From contig NC_059555.1 in assembly GCF_905220415.1 (NCBI RefSeq), positions 4,394,001-4,458,000 of the forward strand: 64,000 nt of DNA. The letters are read 5' to 3'. A program made the position numbers and the translations under genes. Within the stretch, counting starts at the first letter, position 1; the number at the start of each line of letters is the position of its first letter. Positions 46,601 through 58,718 of the stretch are shown here, piece by piece. The notes under the pieces are model-generated. The model ran no database searches, was not told the origin of the DNA, and saw only the letters and a list, made by a program, of their open reading frames with translations. This stretch comes from Colias croceus. Taxonomy: Eukaryota > Arthropoda > Insecta > Lepidoptera > Pieridae.

Positions 46601-48493
46601 CTGCTAAGTTATTATTGGTAATAGGATTTTAATTGCTTTTTGCCATGCAACATTTTAGATGACAATAAATGACTTATTATTATTAACTAGTTTAACGCCC
46701 GCGGCTTCGCCCGCTTTGCCTAAAACCAAATAAATTATATACTAAAACCTTCCTCTTGAATCACTCTATCTATTAAAAAAAAACCGCACCAACATCCGTT
46801 GCGTAGTTTTAAAGATTTAAGCATACAAAGGGACATAAGGACATAGGGACAGAAAAAGTGACTTTGTTTTATACTATGTAGTGATTTAGTTTTCCATCTT
46901 TTACTTACCAGTTTTAAGATCGCCAGGAGGGTTTCTAAACTTAATATCCTTATCTGACGTCCATGCTATACCAGTTTTCAGGACTGGCACATCAACACTT
47001 AAACCCTGTGACCACACTTTCAGGGTATCTGGAACAATTAAATTATAGTTAAAAGAAAGCTCATAACATGTAAATTAACACAATTAACAAAGGCTGAAAT
47101 ATTACCAAACTTGAACAAACTTTAAGCTTTGTGTTTTAATGATTCATTACAATTAAATAATAATTAAATACAAACATGTTTTTTTGAAAACATCATTAAA
47201 ACCTCAAACACCAACTTTAAGTTGCTATCAACTAGTTTATCTAGAATTCAAGGAAAATAAATTGATAAAATTAATCTGTTTTTTAGTATCGTTTTTAGAC
47301 TAGCCTCAGCTCTGAATAATAATCAAAACATACAGTAAATTGGAGGAAAAACAATATTCAAACTTAGAAAATTAATATTCCTTACCGTTAAATAGAGAAT
47401 TAGCTATAGCTCCACAAGGTGCGATGGGCTTCAGCTTGCCATCTTCTTCGGCAAATGCAAACGGCTCACAATCAGACGATGGAGTCAGTGAAAGGCGGCC
47501 TAACAGCTGACTGTCGTCACTGTTAAAGATATTACAGAAAAACTTTAGTTTTCTTTACAAAAGATATTTTTAACTTAATTTTTAACAAAACAATCCTTAA
47601 AGTGATGCACAACAATATAGTTGCAGAATTAGGGTCATGGTCATTGGTCATGGACACTTTTATTCTTGAATTTGATATTTTAGTTTTATGGCATTCAACT
47701 GCTTTATAAATTTGATCAGGATTCGGCGATAGAAGTGGATTCTAATCCCGCCAATTCTAATCCCACCATTCAATTTGTTATCAATTTTTTTTTATTCTTT
47801 AAAAATGTACATGCTCTTTTTTTTTCTTACTTTGTGACAAACAAGCATCACATGCAAAAGTAATATAATTTAAGATCATGTCATTATATAGTAGAAATAA
47901 ACGCTAAAATATACTTACCGAGACTTGACATATCTTCTATGGTTTTGATAGTAATTGCTCAATCCATAATAGAAATATACATCCCCTTTGAAATCTTCAG
48001 TCAGATTAAAATTAATTTGACATACACAAGGGTCCATTCCATTTTCTTTGATAAATTGTGCACAGGTAATATTTTCATCTTCCTTCATACAATGTGTATA
48101 ATCTATAACATGCTCTTTTACCTATAAAACAAGCCATAAATCAACGAATTGTTTACATGTGCGACACAATAATTGTTTATGGAAACAGTATATAGGTAGG
48201 TATTCCCTATTCCTGTAGCTTACCTCATCTGAGAAGTAGAGTAATCCAATACCAACTGGTATAAAGGCGATACCAATAACGAAAAAAGTAGGAAGGACTG
48301 TTCCAGCCGTAAGAATTGGCTGCCATGCAGGGAGACGCTGCTGCTTGAATGCGGATTCTACAAACATACAGATGTATCATCAATCAGAATCAATACAATC
48401 AAGGCCAAGGAAAAAAGGTGTGTAAATGTTATTCTTACCAGCAGGACGCCTAGATTTCACATTTTGATCTGAGGTATCACTTGACGTAGCCAT
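43681..48493 (-). CDS. TMEM30A: CDC50 / TMEM30A, P4-ATPase (lipid flippase) beta subunit, complete, 9 exons
   Basis: Exons in gene order: 48493-48439, 48357-48224, 48121-47919, 47519-47386, 47028-46909, 45440-45355, 45093-44958, 44623-44458, 43726-43681; 359 aa, all phases consistent. CDC50 proteins escort P4-ATPases out of the ER and are needed for aminophospholipid flipping. The topology is typical: a short cytosolic N-terminus, a first membrane segment at about residues 32-59, a large extracytoplasmic loop, a second segment at about 316-340 (FLGVAYVVVGTLCLLLGIIL) and a short tail. Family motifs are visible: KQQRLPAWQPILT before the first helix, YYGLSNYYQNHRRYVKSRD, APCGAIANSLFND, and WMRTAALPTFRKLYRR. 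Loop cysteines (THC, ITC, PCVC) and N-glycosylation sequons (NIT, NLT, NFT) are present. Its start codon faces the septin gene across a transposon-filled promoter region. Confidence 0.96.
45441..46908. other. TMEM30A intron 5
   Basis: Contains one Helitron-like element (46687-46884). The rest, including a GC-richer stretch near 45900-46300 with cggacactcc and its inverse ggagtgtccg, is unexplained and may be an old TIR element. Confidence 0.4.
46687..46884 (-). mobile_element. Helitron-like element, TCACTACATAG family, complete, inverted
   Basis: Minus strand begins A|TCACTACATAGTATAAAAC and ends gcgggcgttaaaCTAG|T. Confidence 0.75.
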
Positions 48494-50619
48494 TGTATTC
48501 CGATTAAAGTATGCACCATATAAATTAAAATATTAGAGCCTTTTCAAAGCGACCTTTAAATGCGATGGCAAAATTTACCTACAATTTACAATCGATCTCT
48601 ATCATTTGTCAATTGGCCGTAGATAAGCAAAAAGGATCCAACCCACAACATGACCGAAAATGAGTTAAATATACCAAACTGCTCGTCTAGGTCTATATTT
48701 TCGATTAGCAAAAACAATCCAAGTAAAATATGAATATTTTGACTTTAAATTGACACTGGGTACCAACCCACATGTATGGAGAAGCCATATTTTAGTTTCG
48801 TAAAAACAATCCATTCTTCTTGGATCATATTGTAAAACGCTCAGTCTAAGAAACTAACACAAAACTAAAATGTTTAAAAAAATCCAAAAGCATGTGGATC
48901 CTTTTAGATATTTAATTTTTATGATATTATGATGCAATAGATAAATCACTAAAAAGATCCAGAAAGCATGGATCTCTTTTGTTAAACTGAATTTTGTAGA
49001 AATGTATACTGGTTTAATAACAAAAACGATTCAGAACATTTGGATAGACTGAATATTATGTATTTAAAGCTTGAGGCGTTAGGCATGCATTAAGTTCACA
49101 CTCCAAGTATCTTGATCGGGTCACACATCTTTGCCTTTTTTATACCGATTTTTCTAAAATAGAAGCACTTCGAAAATACCTGAAAAAATTTACGAAGCTG
49201 ACGAACATGTCGAAGTAACAAAAAAAAAATTACTCGCACAACTATCGATCACGCGCTCATGTGATCTTTATTACCTTCATTCAAGAATTGCCTATAGAAG
49301 ACTGTAAGGTTTGTTGGGGATATAAATTATTAAGACTGAAATCGATTGTATGCGCACCTCCATCGACTAAACAGTTTAGTCATGTTGAATTCAAGAGGAG
49401 AATACAGCTCGACAGATCAGTTTAGTCGATGCAAAAGTTGTATGTATGGGCGGGCTCGAAAGGTAAATCTTCGGAGGTATCTGATAATGATTTTCAATGA
49501 CTATGGCCAAATGTTAAAGAAAAGCCCAATTAGACGATTTGGAGTCAATCTTTGACTATTTATCTAAATACTGCCTGGATTTCTATAAATCAATCCAAGG
49601 GGGCAATCCAAGACTTCATGACGATGTAGATATGGCGATGAACCGGACTTTGCACACGAAGAAGAATAGTAAATCGGATAGAATTAATATGTTTTATATA
49701 AATAATGAAAAAAAAATTGAAAGTTAGTTGTTTTATTTACGAAATTAAAAAAAAAATAAGGATCTTAGTAGCAATTAGCTACTTTGAATCGTTTTTGCGA
49801 AATGAATATTCACTTATCATAATTGAAAATAGGTTTTATCAAAAAGGATCCTAACACACATTTAGCTGAATATTTCAAGAAATAAAACTAAATTCAATAA
49901 AATTTGTTTGTAAGAATAAAATATACATTGACACACACACTTTTCCTTAAGAAGCAATTAACACAAGCAAGTCTTTATATGAACAAACACAGGTTAAACT
50001 TCAAACTTCAATAACTCAAAAGTAACATTTTGTGGGTTGGATCCTTTTTGGTTATCTACGGCCAATTGTCAGTGACAAAAATGACAATCTGTTTGCAGTT
50101 TGACTTTGGTTTGACTGAGTTTGACCGAGTTTGACACATGATTGTTTACCACAGATAAACAATTCTATTCAAGTTTACCGTATACTTGGTATCACTTGGA
50201 TTGGAATACTACATACCTTAGCTACATACAGTAAACTCAACAGTAATAATGAGACCAAATTAGTTGTTGAGGCTGTTTTACAAACTATTTTCCGATCGAT
50301 GTTAATTAACTACTTTAAGCACAGCAAGCTTTAAAGGTTACCATCATTGTTTTTTAAACTGTGTCAAATATGTAGTTACGTAGTAACTAATACTTAATCT
50401 GTGAATATGATCAACAAAATAATAAACGTCACTGTCATTTATAAAATTCAGTTCACGATTCACAAATCACAGAATTGCAGCTTGACTTGAGCTAGCATTC
50501 TGTTGTTTGTAAGTGATTTTGCTGTGAAATTATAAAAGGTTCGGTTATTTATTGGGTAGATTCAGAATAAGGTTGTGTTTAACAGAAAGTAGAAAACTAC
50601 TTTAAAACCAATTATAAAT
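48494..50619. promoter_or_regulatory. Divergent intergenic region between TMEM30A and septin
   Basis: 2.1 kb between the two start codons, of which 1.46 kb is one TIR element. Host-looking sequence remains only at 48494-48610 (TMEM30A side) and 50068-50619 (septin side). No core promoter element could be named. Confidence 0.5.
48611..50067. mobile_element. 1.46-kb TIR element filling the TMEM30A/septin promoter region
   Basis: The ends AATTGGCCGTAGATAAGC and GGTTATCTACGGCCAATT are inverted; GTC flanks both sides. The arms continue with AAAAAGGATCCAACCCACAA and its complement. Words based on GGATCC recur inside. A 62-codon open frame at 49539-49727 (LSKYCLDFYKSIQGG) has no recognisable domain. 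The superfamily is unknown. Confidence 0.75.
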
Positions 50620-53600
50620 ATGTCGAGTGATACAGCAAAGAACGTAAGTATTTTTATTTTGTCATTTTGCTAAGCCTGTCTGTTCATATTATGCATAAGT
50701 AAGCTTTGGCTTATAACATTAAAACTTGTGATTTTGTTGTACTAGTGTTGAAAAATGAATGACTCAGTTAATTCTGACCGTCGCATACTTACCTACTTAC
50801 GAAGCGCCATACATACATCTGCGTGCCACTAGTGAAATGGATCTCGATACAGTTAGCGGATGTGTGTCAATGTTTACGCGTACCGGCGGCATATTTATAG
50901 CATGACTGTTTTACTTATTGTCTTTAACTTTAAACCATAACACAACATTGAAATTCTTCTCTAACTTCTTATTATCATATATATTATAGCTGTTGTATTG
51001 ACACAGTTACCAATCACAATGGGCTTATCAGTAATGGTAATGGACTTTTAGGAAAGTTTCCTGTTGTTAACAGGACAAAGGATCATATTATTATAGTTAA
51101 ATTTCAATTCATTCATTTATTATAATATTATGTGATTGTTATTTATATACTTATATTTTATGGTCTTATTAGACATTGTGTATTATTCCTCAACACATTT
51201 TTTTAAGTTATAGACCGTGTATGTTTTTTTTTTATAAATTGACCCATATGTTCTTTCACAGTTTTCAAACCTAGAAACCCCAGGATATGTTGGGTTTGCA
51301 AATTTACCCAATCAAGTGCATAGGAAGTCTGTTAAAAAAGGGTTTGAGTTCACCCTCATGGTAGTGGGTGAGAGTGGTCTGGGCAAATCCACTCTAGTTA
51401 ACTCACTGTTCTTGACTGACTTGTACCCAGAAAGAGTTATTCCAGATGCAACTGGTAAGCATATATTTAATTAGAATTATTAATAAAGTTGTCTCCTTGT
51501 AAGGTAGAGTAATCATATGCATATAGGTCAAATTCATTTTAAAAAAGCATTATATTTTGTAGCAGCTTTACTTTTTATCTAAACATAAATCTATATAATA
51601 AGTTAAGCTGGTTTTTAACACTAGTTAATATATTAGTAATGCAAGTATAAGTACCCTATTGAGATGAGAAGAGGGTAATAAATATAAAAATAATAATTAA
51701 TATTGTTATTTCTAAATTCGATTCATTTTGTTCATGAAATGAATTTGTATTGATTCTATGATACAATAAAATTATAGTTATTATCTTATGTTTGCTATTT
51801 CTGTATTATTAGTGTAAAGATAATAGTTGTTGTCTCAATGGTTAGTAATGGAACTAATTATAGAATGGTGATAAATATTCATTTGAGAGTGAAGCATTGG
51901 AATCATGAGTAAAATCTTAAATTATGTTCTGCCTTAAAATTAAGCTTTATCTTGTAGTAATGGTGATCTTTATTATTAATTATATATGTATATTGTATAC
52001 TTCCTACTAATAATTATAAATGCAAAAGTTTGTGAGGATGAGTGATTACAATGAAATTTAGCACACATATAGAGGGTAACTTGAATTAACACATAGGATA
52101 GGTTTTATCCCGGAAATCCCACGGGAACGGGAACTATGTGGGTTTTACTTTGAAAACGCGGGCAAAGCCGCAGGCGGAAATCTAGTAATCTATAAATTAT
52201 GTGAGGTGTTTTAGGGGGGAGGGGGTCGAGTCAATTGATGGACCTTACATAATTTATGGACACCCTCTTATTTTAATTAAAAAATATAATGTTTTAAGTT
52301 GAATATAAAATTTCTAAATAACAAGTTCAAACCTGTATAGTTGCAAAACACTATATCACATGCTTTATTATTAAATAACTGTTAGAATAAAACTAGTATC
52401 AGACCAAAAAACAATGTTGGAATTCTAACACTTTCATTGGTAAAATTACATAACATTCCTTGTTTATGTAATAAACTAGATAACTAATATAACTGGAATA
52501 TTTCATGTAACAGTATTTGAAATAATATTTTATTGTTTATTTTCATTTTTTCCAAGTATTATATATTCTGAATAATAAGATGTTACACTTTTTTATTGTT
52601 TAGGTTGAGTAAATAACACTATATTCACACCAAATAAATCATTATTATTTTTTGACACAATACAAGTTTTTACAAATGTATTTAAAATAATAAATGATAC
52701 ACAAAATAAACTGCAAAGTGTTATATATCAGAACTCGTAAGTTATCACCTTACTATCCTGTTATCCTATATCTGTTCACAAACAACAGCTGTTACAATTT
52801 AATGATACTAGTTGTGCCATGCTGTTTCACTTACTGATGAACTTGGGGGAAAAAGCAAGTATTCTACAGTTTATGTGTTATTTTGGTACATAAGCTACAT
52901 CTGTCAACTACCAAGTGTCATCAAAATCCATTGAAATGTTTTTCAATGAAAAAGTAGCAAACATAATATCATGGATATATTTTTACAAACTTTTGCATTT
53001 ATAATATACTAGCTTACGGATTTGCCCGCTTTGTCTAAAACCTAATAAATTATATACGAAAACAATCCTCTTGAATCACTCTATGTATTTAAAAAAAACC
53101 GCATCATATCCGTTGCATTGTTTTTAAAAATTTAAGCATACAAAGGTACATAGGGACAGAAAAAGCGACTTTGTTTTATTCTATGTATTATGTAGTAAAG
53201 CAGAAGAAAGGGCTTGATAAAAAGAATATTCATACATGATCTTCTTATTTTCTGTTATCAGAAAAGTTAAACCAGACCGTGAAGCTAGATGCATCTACAG
53301 TTGAGATTGAAGAGAGGGGTGTTAAGCTGCGATTGACTGTCGTTGATACTCCCGGCTATGGAGATGCTATTGACAATACTGACTGTTTTAAGGTATATTT
53401 ATTATGGTAGAGGATTGCTTGTTTTATCAATTGAAGAAATAATTTATTATTTTTCAGTTCTTAACACTTTAAATTTATTTTTTGTGTTTACAATATGTTA
53501 ATTCAAATTCGCAATGGGACAAAGCCAAAAAGAAAACACTTTTTTATATAATCTCGAAGTGCGTTTAATTACGACCAATTATATCAATTGCCTTATGTCG

Positions 53601-56600
53601 AGTTAAATTGAAATGCATGAATGAACAGCTGATATTCGCTATTAATGTTGCTTATGTAAATTTCGCAGTCAATTATACAATACATTGACGAGCAATTTGA
53701 GAGATTCCTGCGTGACGAGAGCGGCCTCAACCGGCGGAACATTGTCGACAATCGGATTCACTGCTGCTTTTACTTCATATCTCCGTTTGGACATGGGTAA
53801 TGATTATCTATACTAATATTATAAAGCTGAAGATTTTGTTTGTTTGAACGCGCTAATCTCGGGAACTACTGGTCCGATTTGAAAAATTCTTTCGGTGCTA
53901 GATAGCGTGTTTATCGAGGAAAGCTATAGGCTATAATATATTATCACGGGAGCGGAGCACTGCGGGTAAAACCGCAGGGCACTGCTAGTGTATATTGTGA
54001 TATTTTTTTATTTTGTTTTTTTTGTTGGGAAGGGAAAATTAACAAATAATTATTTAAGCATTATGTATCTTTAAAATTCAATAATAAATACAATTTCATG
54101 ATTAAAGCCATTACCTTGAATTTTTATTAATATGAATTGAATTAATAATATTAATAAAAATTAAAAATCCAGTAGCATTAACTAATTATTCTGTTATTCT
54201 CAAGTTCGTTTAAATTATTTACTGTCATTTTTAACATATTTTTTACTATCAGGTATATAAATTAGTTAAGTATTAAAATGAATAATATTTACGATACTCA
54301 TTATAAAAAATAATATTGCACACAAACTTGTATTCACGTCAAATATAGTTATAAAAGCAAACATAATCAACATCATCATCACACTTGATTCGTATATGCT
54401 TAATGAAATTAATTCTAGATTCTAGGTCACGGTCATAGCATTGCATTTGTAATTGCTCTAATGCACCTATAAAACATAATCATAATTATGATGGATTCGT
54501 GTCGGCATTTGCGTAATGACTTCTGTTATAAGTTAAGAGAGAAATACTTGCTTTTTCAATGTTCTTTAATTACAAATGGTAAGATTAGAAATAAAATAAA
54601 TAATATGTTTTTTTGAATATGTATACCAACACACACATTTGCCATGCCACATTTTTATACTAGGTATTAGAAAGAGGGAACTTTAAATATAAATAATTTT
54701 GATAATATTTAATCCAAATTACGTTAATAGGAAGTAGTACTCTAAAATACGTATGATAAGGTGACACATATCTTACTATTATTAATTGTTTAATGTTTGT
54801 GTTTTGTTATTGTTTATTTTAGTTTGAAGCCTCTGGATATTGAATTCATGAAACAATTGCATAATAAAGTAAACATCGTGCCTGTCATCGCTAAAGCTGA
54901 TTGTCTCACCAAGAAAGAGGTGCAGAGGCTCAAGTCAAGGGTAAGTAGAGAAAACAAATTTTTAAATTCGTCTGTAATTCTATTCTATCTTGATGAATAT
55001 TTATTTTTAAGGCCTTAAAATGTCCAAATAATTTGAAAAAATTATGTCATTTACAATTAATAATACTTTTAAACAATAATTCCTCTGTCTTAATAATGTT
55101 ATACTTGTTATAGGTTATGGAAGAAATAGAGAGAGAAGGTATTAAAATCTACCCACTACCAGATTGCGATAGTGATGAGGATGAAGATTATAAAGAACAG
55201 GTGAGTTCTATTTATCATTATAAACTGTAAAAAAGTCTTGTTATTAATATGCACAAATCGTAAATTCTGATAGGAATTGTAACGAATATGTATTTAATAA
55301 TTATGGCACAGAATAAATATATGCGGATGCAACACTACATGTTAGAGTAGATATAAATAATGATAAATAATGACCCATGCTGCAAATCCCTTCTAAAAAT
55401 TCTCATCCAGGTCGTAAGTTTTAAAGTCACGGCTTACAAAGATCCTATTTTTTTGCAATTAACATATTTTCTATGGGATTAACGCTTAAAAAAAAATACG
55501 TGTGGCACTCGGGGACTGCCGCGGTAAAGCTATTGCATGCTATGCCTTCAAGCCACACCTCCGCGTGTCGGAGTGGGGAGCGTGAGGTTTTTCGTTACGC
55601 AATTTCTGGATTCGGTCTCCGCGCTCAAGGCCCGCGATAGAAGCTATGCAATAGCTTAAAAAATTATGAATCTATTGGTTTAAAATGTATATTTATACAG
55701 GTCCGGCAACTAAAAGCGGCGGTCCCGTTCGCGGTGTGCGGCGCGGGCCAGCAGCTGGAGGTGCGCGGGCGGCGCGTGCGCGGCCGGCTCTACCCCTGGG
55801 GCGTGGTCGAGGTCGAGAACCCGGAGCATTGCGACTTCATCAAGCTGAGGACTATGCTCATGTATGTTTGCAGTGTTGATTAATGCGCTATTCTGAACTG
55901 GGACAACGTCTTCTATTTATAGTTACCAGGTTATCCATTCATTACGCCACATCCTGTAGGTATAGTGGAAATTTTCTATGGATTTGTGGGCAATCGAATT
56001 CGATCTACTCTTTCGGTTTAATGTGTCTAAGGGACACCCTGCGCCATCTATTGATGATTAATGTTGTTGTTTAAAATGTATGTTGAATCTGATATTTAGC
56101 TTTATAGCATTCAAATGCTAACAAATGTAGGTATGTGTATGACAAATTTTTAAAGAATGAAAAAATCGATCTAGATGCGGGATTCAAACCCACGTCTTTC
56201 GCCATTCCAGGGTGACGCCTTGATTTCTTCCGCTTATCTCCCGTGTTCCCGCTAGAGCAATCGGTATTGTGATCGATTTGAATGCTACAAAATTACATAG
56301 CACATACATATATTTTTGATAGTTATTGTAATTTGCAGCACTCACATGCAAGACTTGCAAGAAGTGACCCAAGAGGTGCACTACGAGAACTATCGCTCCG
56401 AGAGGCTCGCTAGAAACGGACAAGTGCCGAAACGACACACGTGAGTTACTTATAAAATTAATATATAATCTAAAAATCACATGTAAATTTACACTCTTTA
56501 TTATTTCATAGAAAAACTAATGTAATGTATAATGTTTGTGTTATGAACATTAACGGTATTTATGTGTTTTTGAAGTGAAACTTCTTTATCGGGGTTGTAA

Positions 56601-57525
56601 AAAAATTTAGTCTAACATTTTTTCGTTACGCGTGACAGTTTTCCGTTACGCGCCATCTTTTTCCTATCCCTACCACGCGTGATTCGACGTATTTCTGTAA
56701 AGTTGCATATAGTAAATTATTTTTTGAAAAATAAGTTCATAAAGAAGTTTCACTTCTTACGTGTGTACACTAGTATACGCACACATTTTTTTTTGTAAAT
56801 ACGATATGTGACTATATTTTCCTGTATTTACTGTTCTTTTTTTTTTGCAAAGAGATAATAATATTTTGGAAACATTATTATAGATCCACGGAGAGCGGCC
56901 TGAGTGAGGATTCTAACGGCCTCGCCAATGGCAACAATGAAGATTCCTCTGAACGCGAGAAAGTTCTTCGCGAAAAGGTAATATTATAGATTTATTTGAA
57001 CACGTTATTTCCCTCGGGATTATTTTAAAACACTTGAAAAATCTCAACTGTTGAAAATATATCAGGGGCCGTAGACAAAGTAACAATTATTACAAAACGA
57101 TAACGAAGTTAGAAATCGCAAAAATGTATGGAATTGACATTAGATAGACCACGTGATCGCGGCGTATGTCAATCCCATACATTTTTGCCTTTTCTAACTT
57201 CGTTATCGTTTTTTAATTGTTACTTTGTCTAAGGCCCCAGATGATATGTTTTAAACAGCAATAGCTTAATAAGCAGTAAATTTCCAGTAAAATAAACTTT
57301 TTTTATTGCCTTATATTTTATAAGAAGCTTATATCTAATAGTCTTTCTACTAAAGCATAAAGAATTCCGTGATTGTTTTTCATTTACATTTATCCGTAAG
57401 TATATTTATATTTATTTTTATTTTATATATTCCAGGAGGCTGAACTGCGTCGTATGCAAGAGATGCTGGAGCAGATGCAGCGGCAGATGCAGTTGCAGGC
57501 CGCCGCCAACACCACGTCCGCATAG
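50620..57525 (+). CDS. Sep1: Septin, SEPT2/Sep1 group, complete, 10 exons
   Basis: Exons: 50620-50643, 51262-51454, 53262-53392, 53669-53796, 54823-54940, 55114-55200, 55701-55861, 56339-56440, 56884-56977, 57436-57525; 375 aa, all phases join. Septins are GTP-binding proteins that form hetero-oligomeric filaments at the cell cortex and in cytokinesis. Visible motifs: polybasic HRKSVKKG (28-35), P-loop GESGLGKST (44-52), DTPGYGD (101-107), AKAD (182-185), the septin-unique element around GRLYPWGVVEVENPEHCDF, and a C-terminal coiled coil rich in Met, Gln and Glu. The N-terminus (ETPGYVGFANLPNQVHRKSV) is characteristic of the Drosophila Sep1/human SEPT2 group. Thr85 in ASTVEI corresponds to the catalytic Thr of SEPT2, so GTP hydrolysis is expected. 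Exon 7 is strikingly GC-rich (about 69% by hand count) and preceded by a foldback element. Confidence 0.96.
52003..52185 (+). mobile_element. Helitron-like element in septin intron 2
   Basis: Begins TCCTACTAATAATTATAAATG and ends ggcggaaatCTAG|T; related to 21394-21634 and 29065-29330. Confidence 0.65.
53009..53196 (-). mobile_element. Helitron-like element, TCACTACATAG family, inverted
   Basis: CTAG at 53009-53012, then ttgcccgctttgtctaaaac and a far end with gactttgttttattctatgt. Close to 46687-46884. Confidence 0.65.
53807..53987 (+). mobile_element. LEP1-like Helitron in septin intron 4
   Basis: Begins A|TCTATACTAATATTATAAAG, ten bases inside the intron, and ends actgCTAG|T. Close match to 28425-28623. 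Confidence 0.8.
53988..54822. other. Rest of septin intron 4
   Basis: AT-rich sequence with no gene, TIR pair or other element that I can recognise. Confidence 0.5.
55499..55657 (+). mobile_element. Intronic foldback element next to a 3' splice site, copy 3
   Basis: Reads tgtggcactcggggactgcc to tagaagctatgcaatagctt, the same orientation as the 23699 copy. It ends 43 bp before septin exon 7. Confidence 0.8.
56165..56275 (-). mobile_element. tRNA-like SINE, copy 2
   Basis: Minus strand carries GTGGGTTTGAATCCCGCATC (B box) followed by a atcgattttttcatt tail; upstream 'ctctagcgggaacacgggag' may be an A-box remnant. In septin intron 7. Confidence 0.55.
56572..56756. mobile_element. Small MITE, GAAGTGAAACTTCTT family, copy 3 (divergent core)
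   Basis: Same terminal repeats as 7702 and 13979, but the core is different and longer, with cgttacgcg repeated twice. In septin intron 8. Confidence 0.65.
57066..57241. mobile_element. Foldback MITE with ~80-bp arms
   Basis: Left GGGGCCGTAGACAAAGTAAC is mirrored by GTTACTTTGTCTAAGGCCCC. Inside, acgataacgaagttagaa and caaaaatgtatgg are also inverted, leaving only about 25 bp in the centre. In septin intron 9. Confidence 0.85.
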
Positions 57526-57780
57526 TGCTTGCTGCACGCACAGGTTATTTATTATCTATAATAATTAATATTTTTGTTGTAGGGTAGGAAGAAAATAGGA
57601 ATAAAAACTATTCCATAGTTCTTAGAATAATGTAGTGCGATTCTTCTTCTGTATTTTGACGAGTCAAAAGCGCTTCTAAACTTTGTTTGAGTTTGTTAAT
57701 TTATTATAAACTAGAAAGTTTAATATAATGTAGTTTTATAGTATTCGAATGCTTTATCAATGAGAAAATTTTTGAAAAAT

Positions 57781-57870
57781 TGATAACGAGACCGGATTTA
57801 AACCCACGTGTTTCGCCGTATTATATCAACGAATGACCTGGCCATCCGTGATGCCACCACAGCAATTTCC
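57781..57870 (-). mobile_element. tRNA-like SINE, copy 3 (degenerate)
   Basis: Minus strand GTGGGTTTAAATCCGGTCTC is a weakened B box followed by ttatcaattttt, aligning with the copies at 16086 and 56165. Confidence 0.4.
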
Positions 57871-58022
57871 CAATTTTATTGTGTTTATTATATCTAAAAA
57901 ATGATTTATTGACAGTTGGATAACAACACGGCGGTCCAACTGCTTGATTCGTGTGACGTCGTCAATTCAATACTACGCGCCATCCCCTACTGCGTAACTT
58001 CCAATTAGAGATTCATATTCTA

Positions 58023-58718
58023 TGGTCGGTTACAAAGTTTCACCGACCGTCAGTGCGTACCATCGGCCCTGACGATACGCATTGACCGACCGTCAGTTTG
58101 TATCATTCAGTGCTCTGCGTACCAGTCAACTGACCAGACCTGGTATCGGTGTTCATGACGACGCATGCGCATAGTCAGTGCACCGGTCGGTACAGCACTG
58201 AACGCGTTCATTTGTTTGAAACAAATTGTCATTGAGATAATATTACTACGTATGGAGGAGACACCACGAACAAAATCTGTGCGCCATTTTTTTTTCTCTA
58301 ACTAAGTTTTAAAAATTATTATCTAGTTAGGTACTTACCGATGAAAGTTATTCCTTTGCAGTTTTCCGTATTATTTGTGCAATATCGTAACACACACGAA
58401 GGCATATTTGATGCGTTTCACTTTAAAACAAATAAAAAATGAGCGTGCAGTTACGGCATATGGCGTATGTTGAGCGGAACATAAGTGATGTAGGCGGTGT
58501 CGTCTCCATATATATCTCAATGCAAATTATTTCCATAGCGCGTCAGTCGACCGACGCTACGCACGCGCACACGCTCGACCGACGGACCTCGTACGCAGTG
58601 CGTAGCAAAATACGCGTGCGTATGGTCGGTCTAGTACTGTACGGTTTCTGAATTTCCATACATATGACAAGCGCGACTGACGTACGCACTGATGGTCGGT
58701 GAAGCTCTGTAACCGGCC
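58023..58718. mobile_element. TIR element hosting a nested MITE
   Basis: Ends TGGTCGGTTACAAAGTTTCA and TGAAGCTCTGTAACCGGCC, with TA at both flanks. Subterminal ccgaccgtcagtgcgta words occur in both orientations. The element at 58231-58521 has split it. Confidence 0.75.
58231..58521 (+). mobile_element. ATTGAGATA MITE, copy 2, nested
   Basis: Begins attgagataatattactacg and ends ccatatatatctcaat, with subterminal gtatggaggagacaccac and ggtgtcgtctcc. Close relative of copies at 42317 and 62814. Confidence 0.8.

Noticed and set aside
49346..49727. Two short frames in the 48611 element as transposase
   Set aside because: No catalytic motif or family signature could be recognised, so I only note them inside the element.
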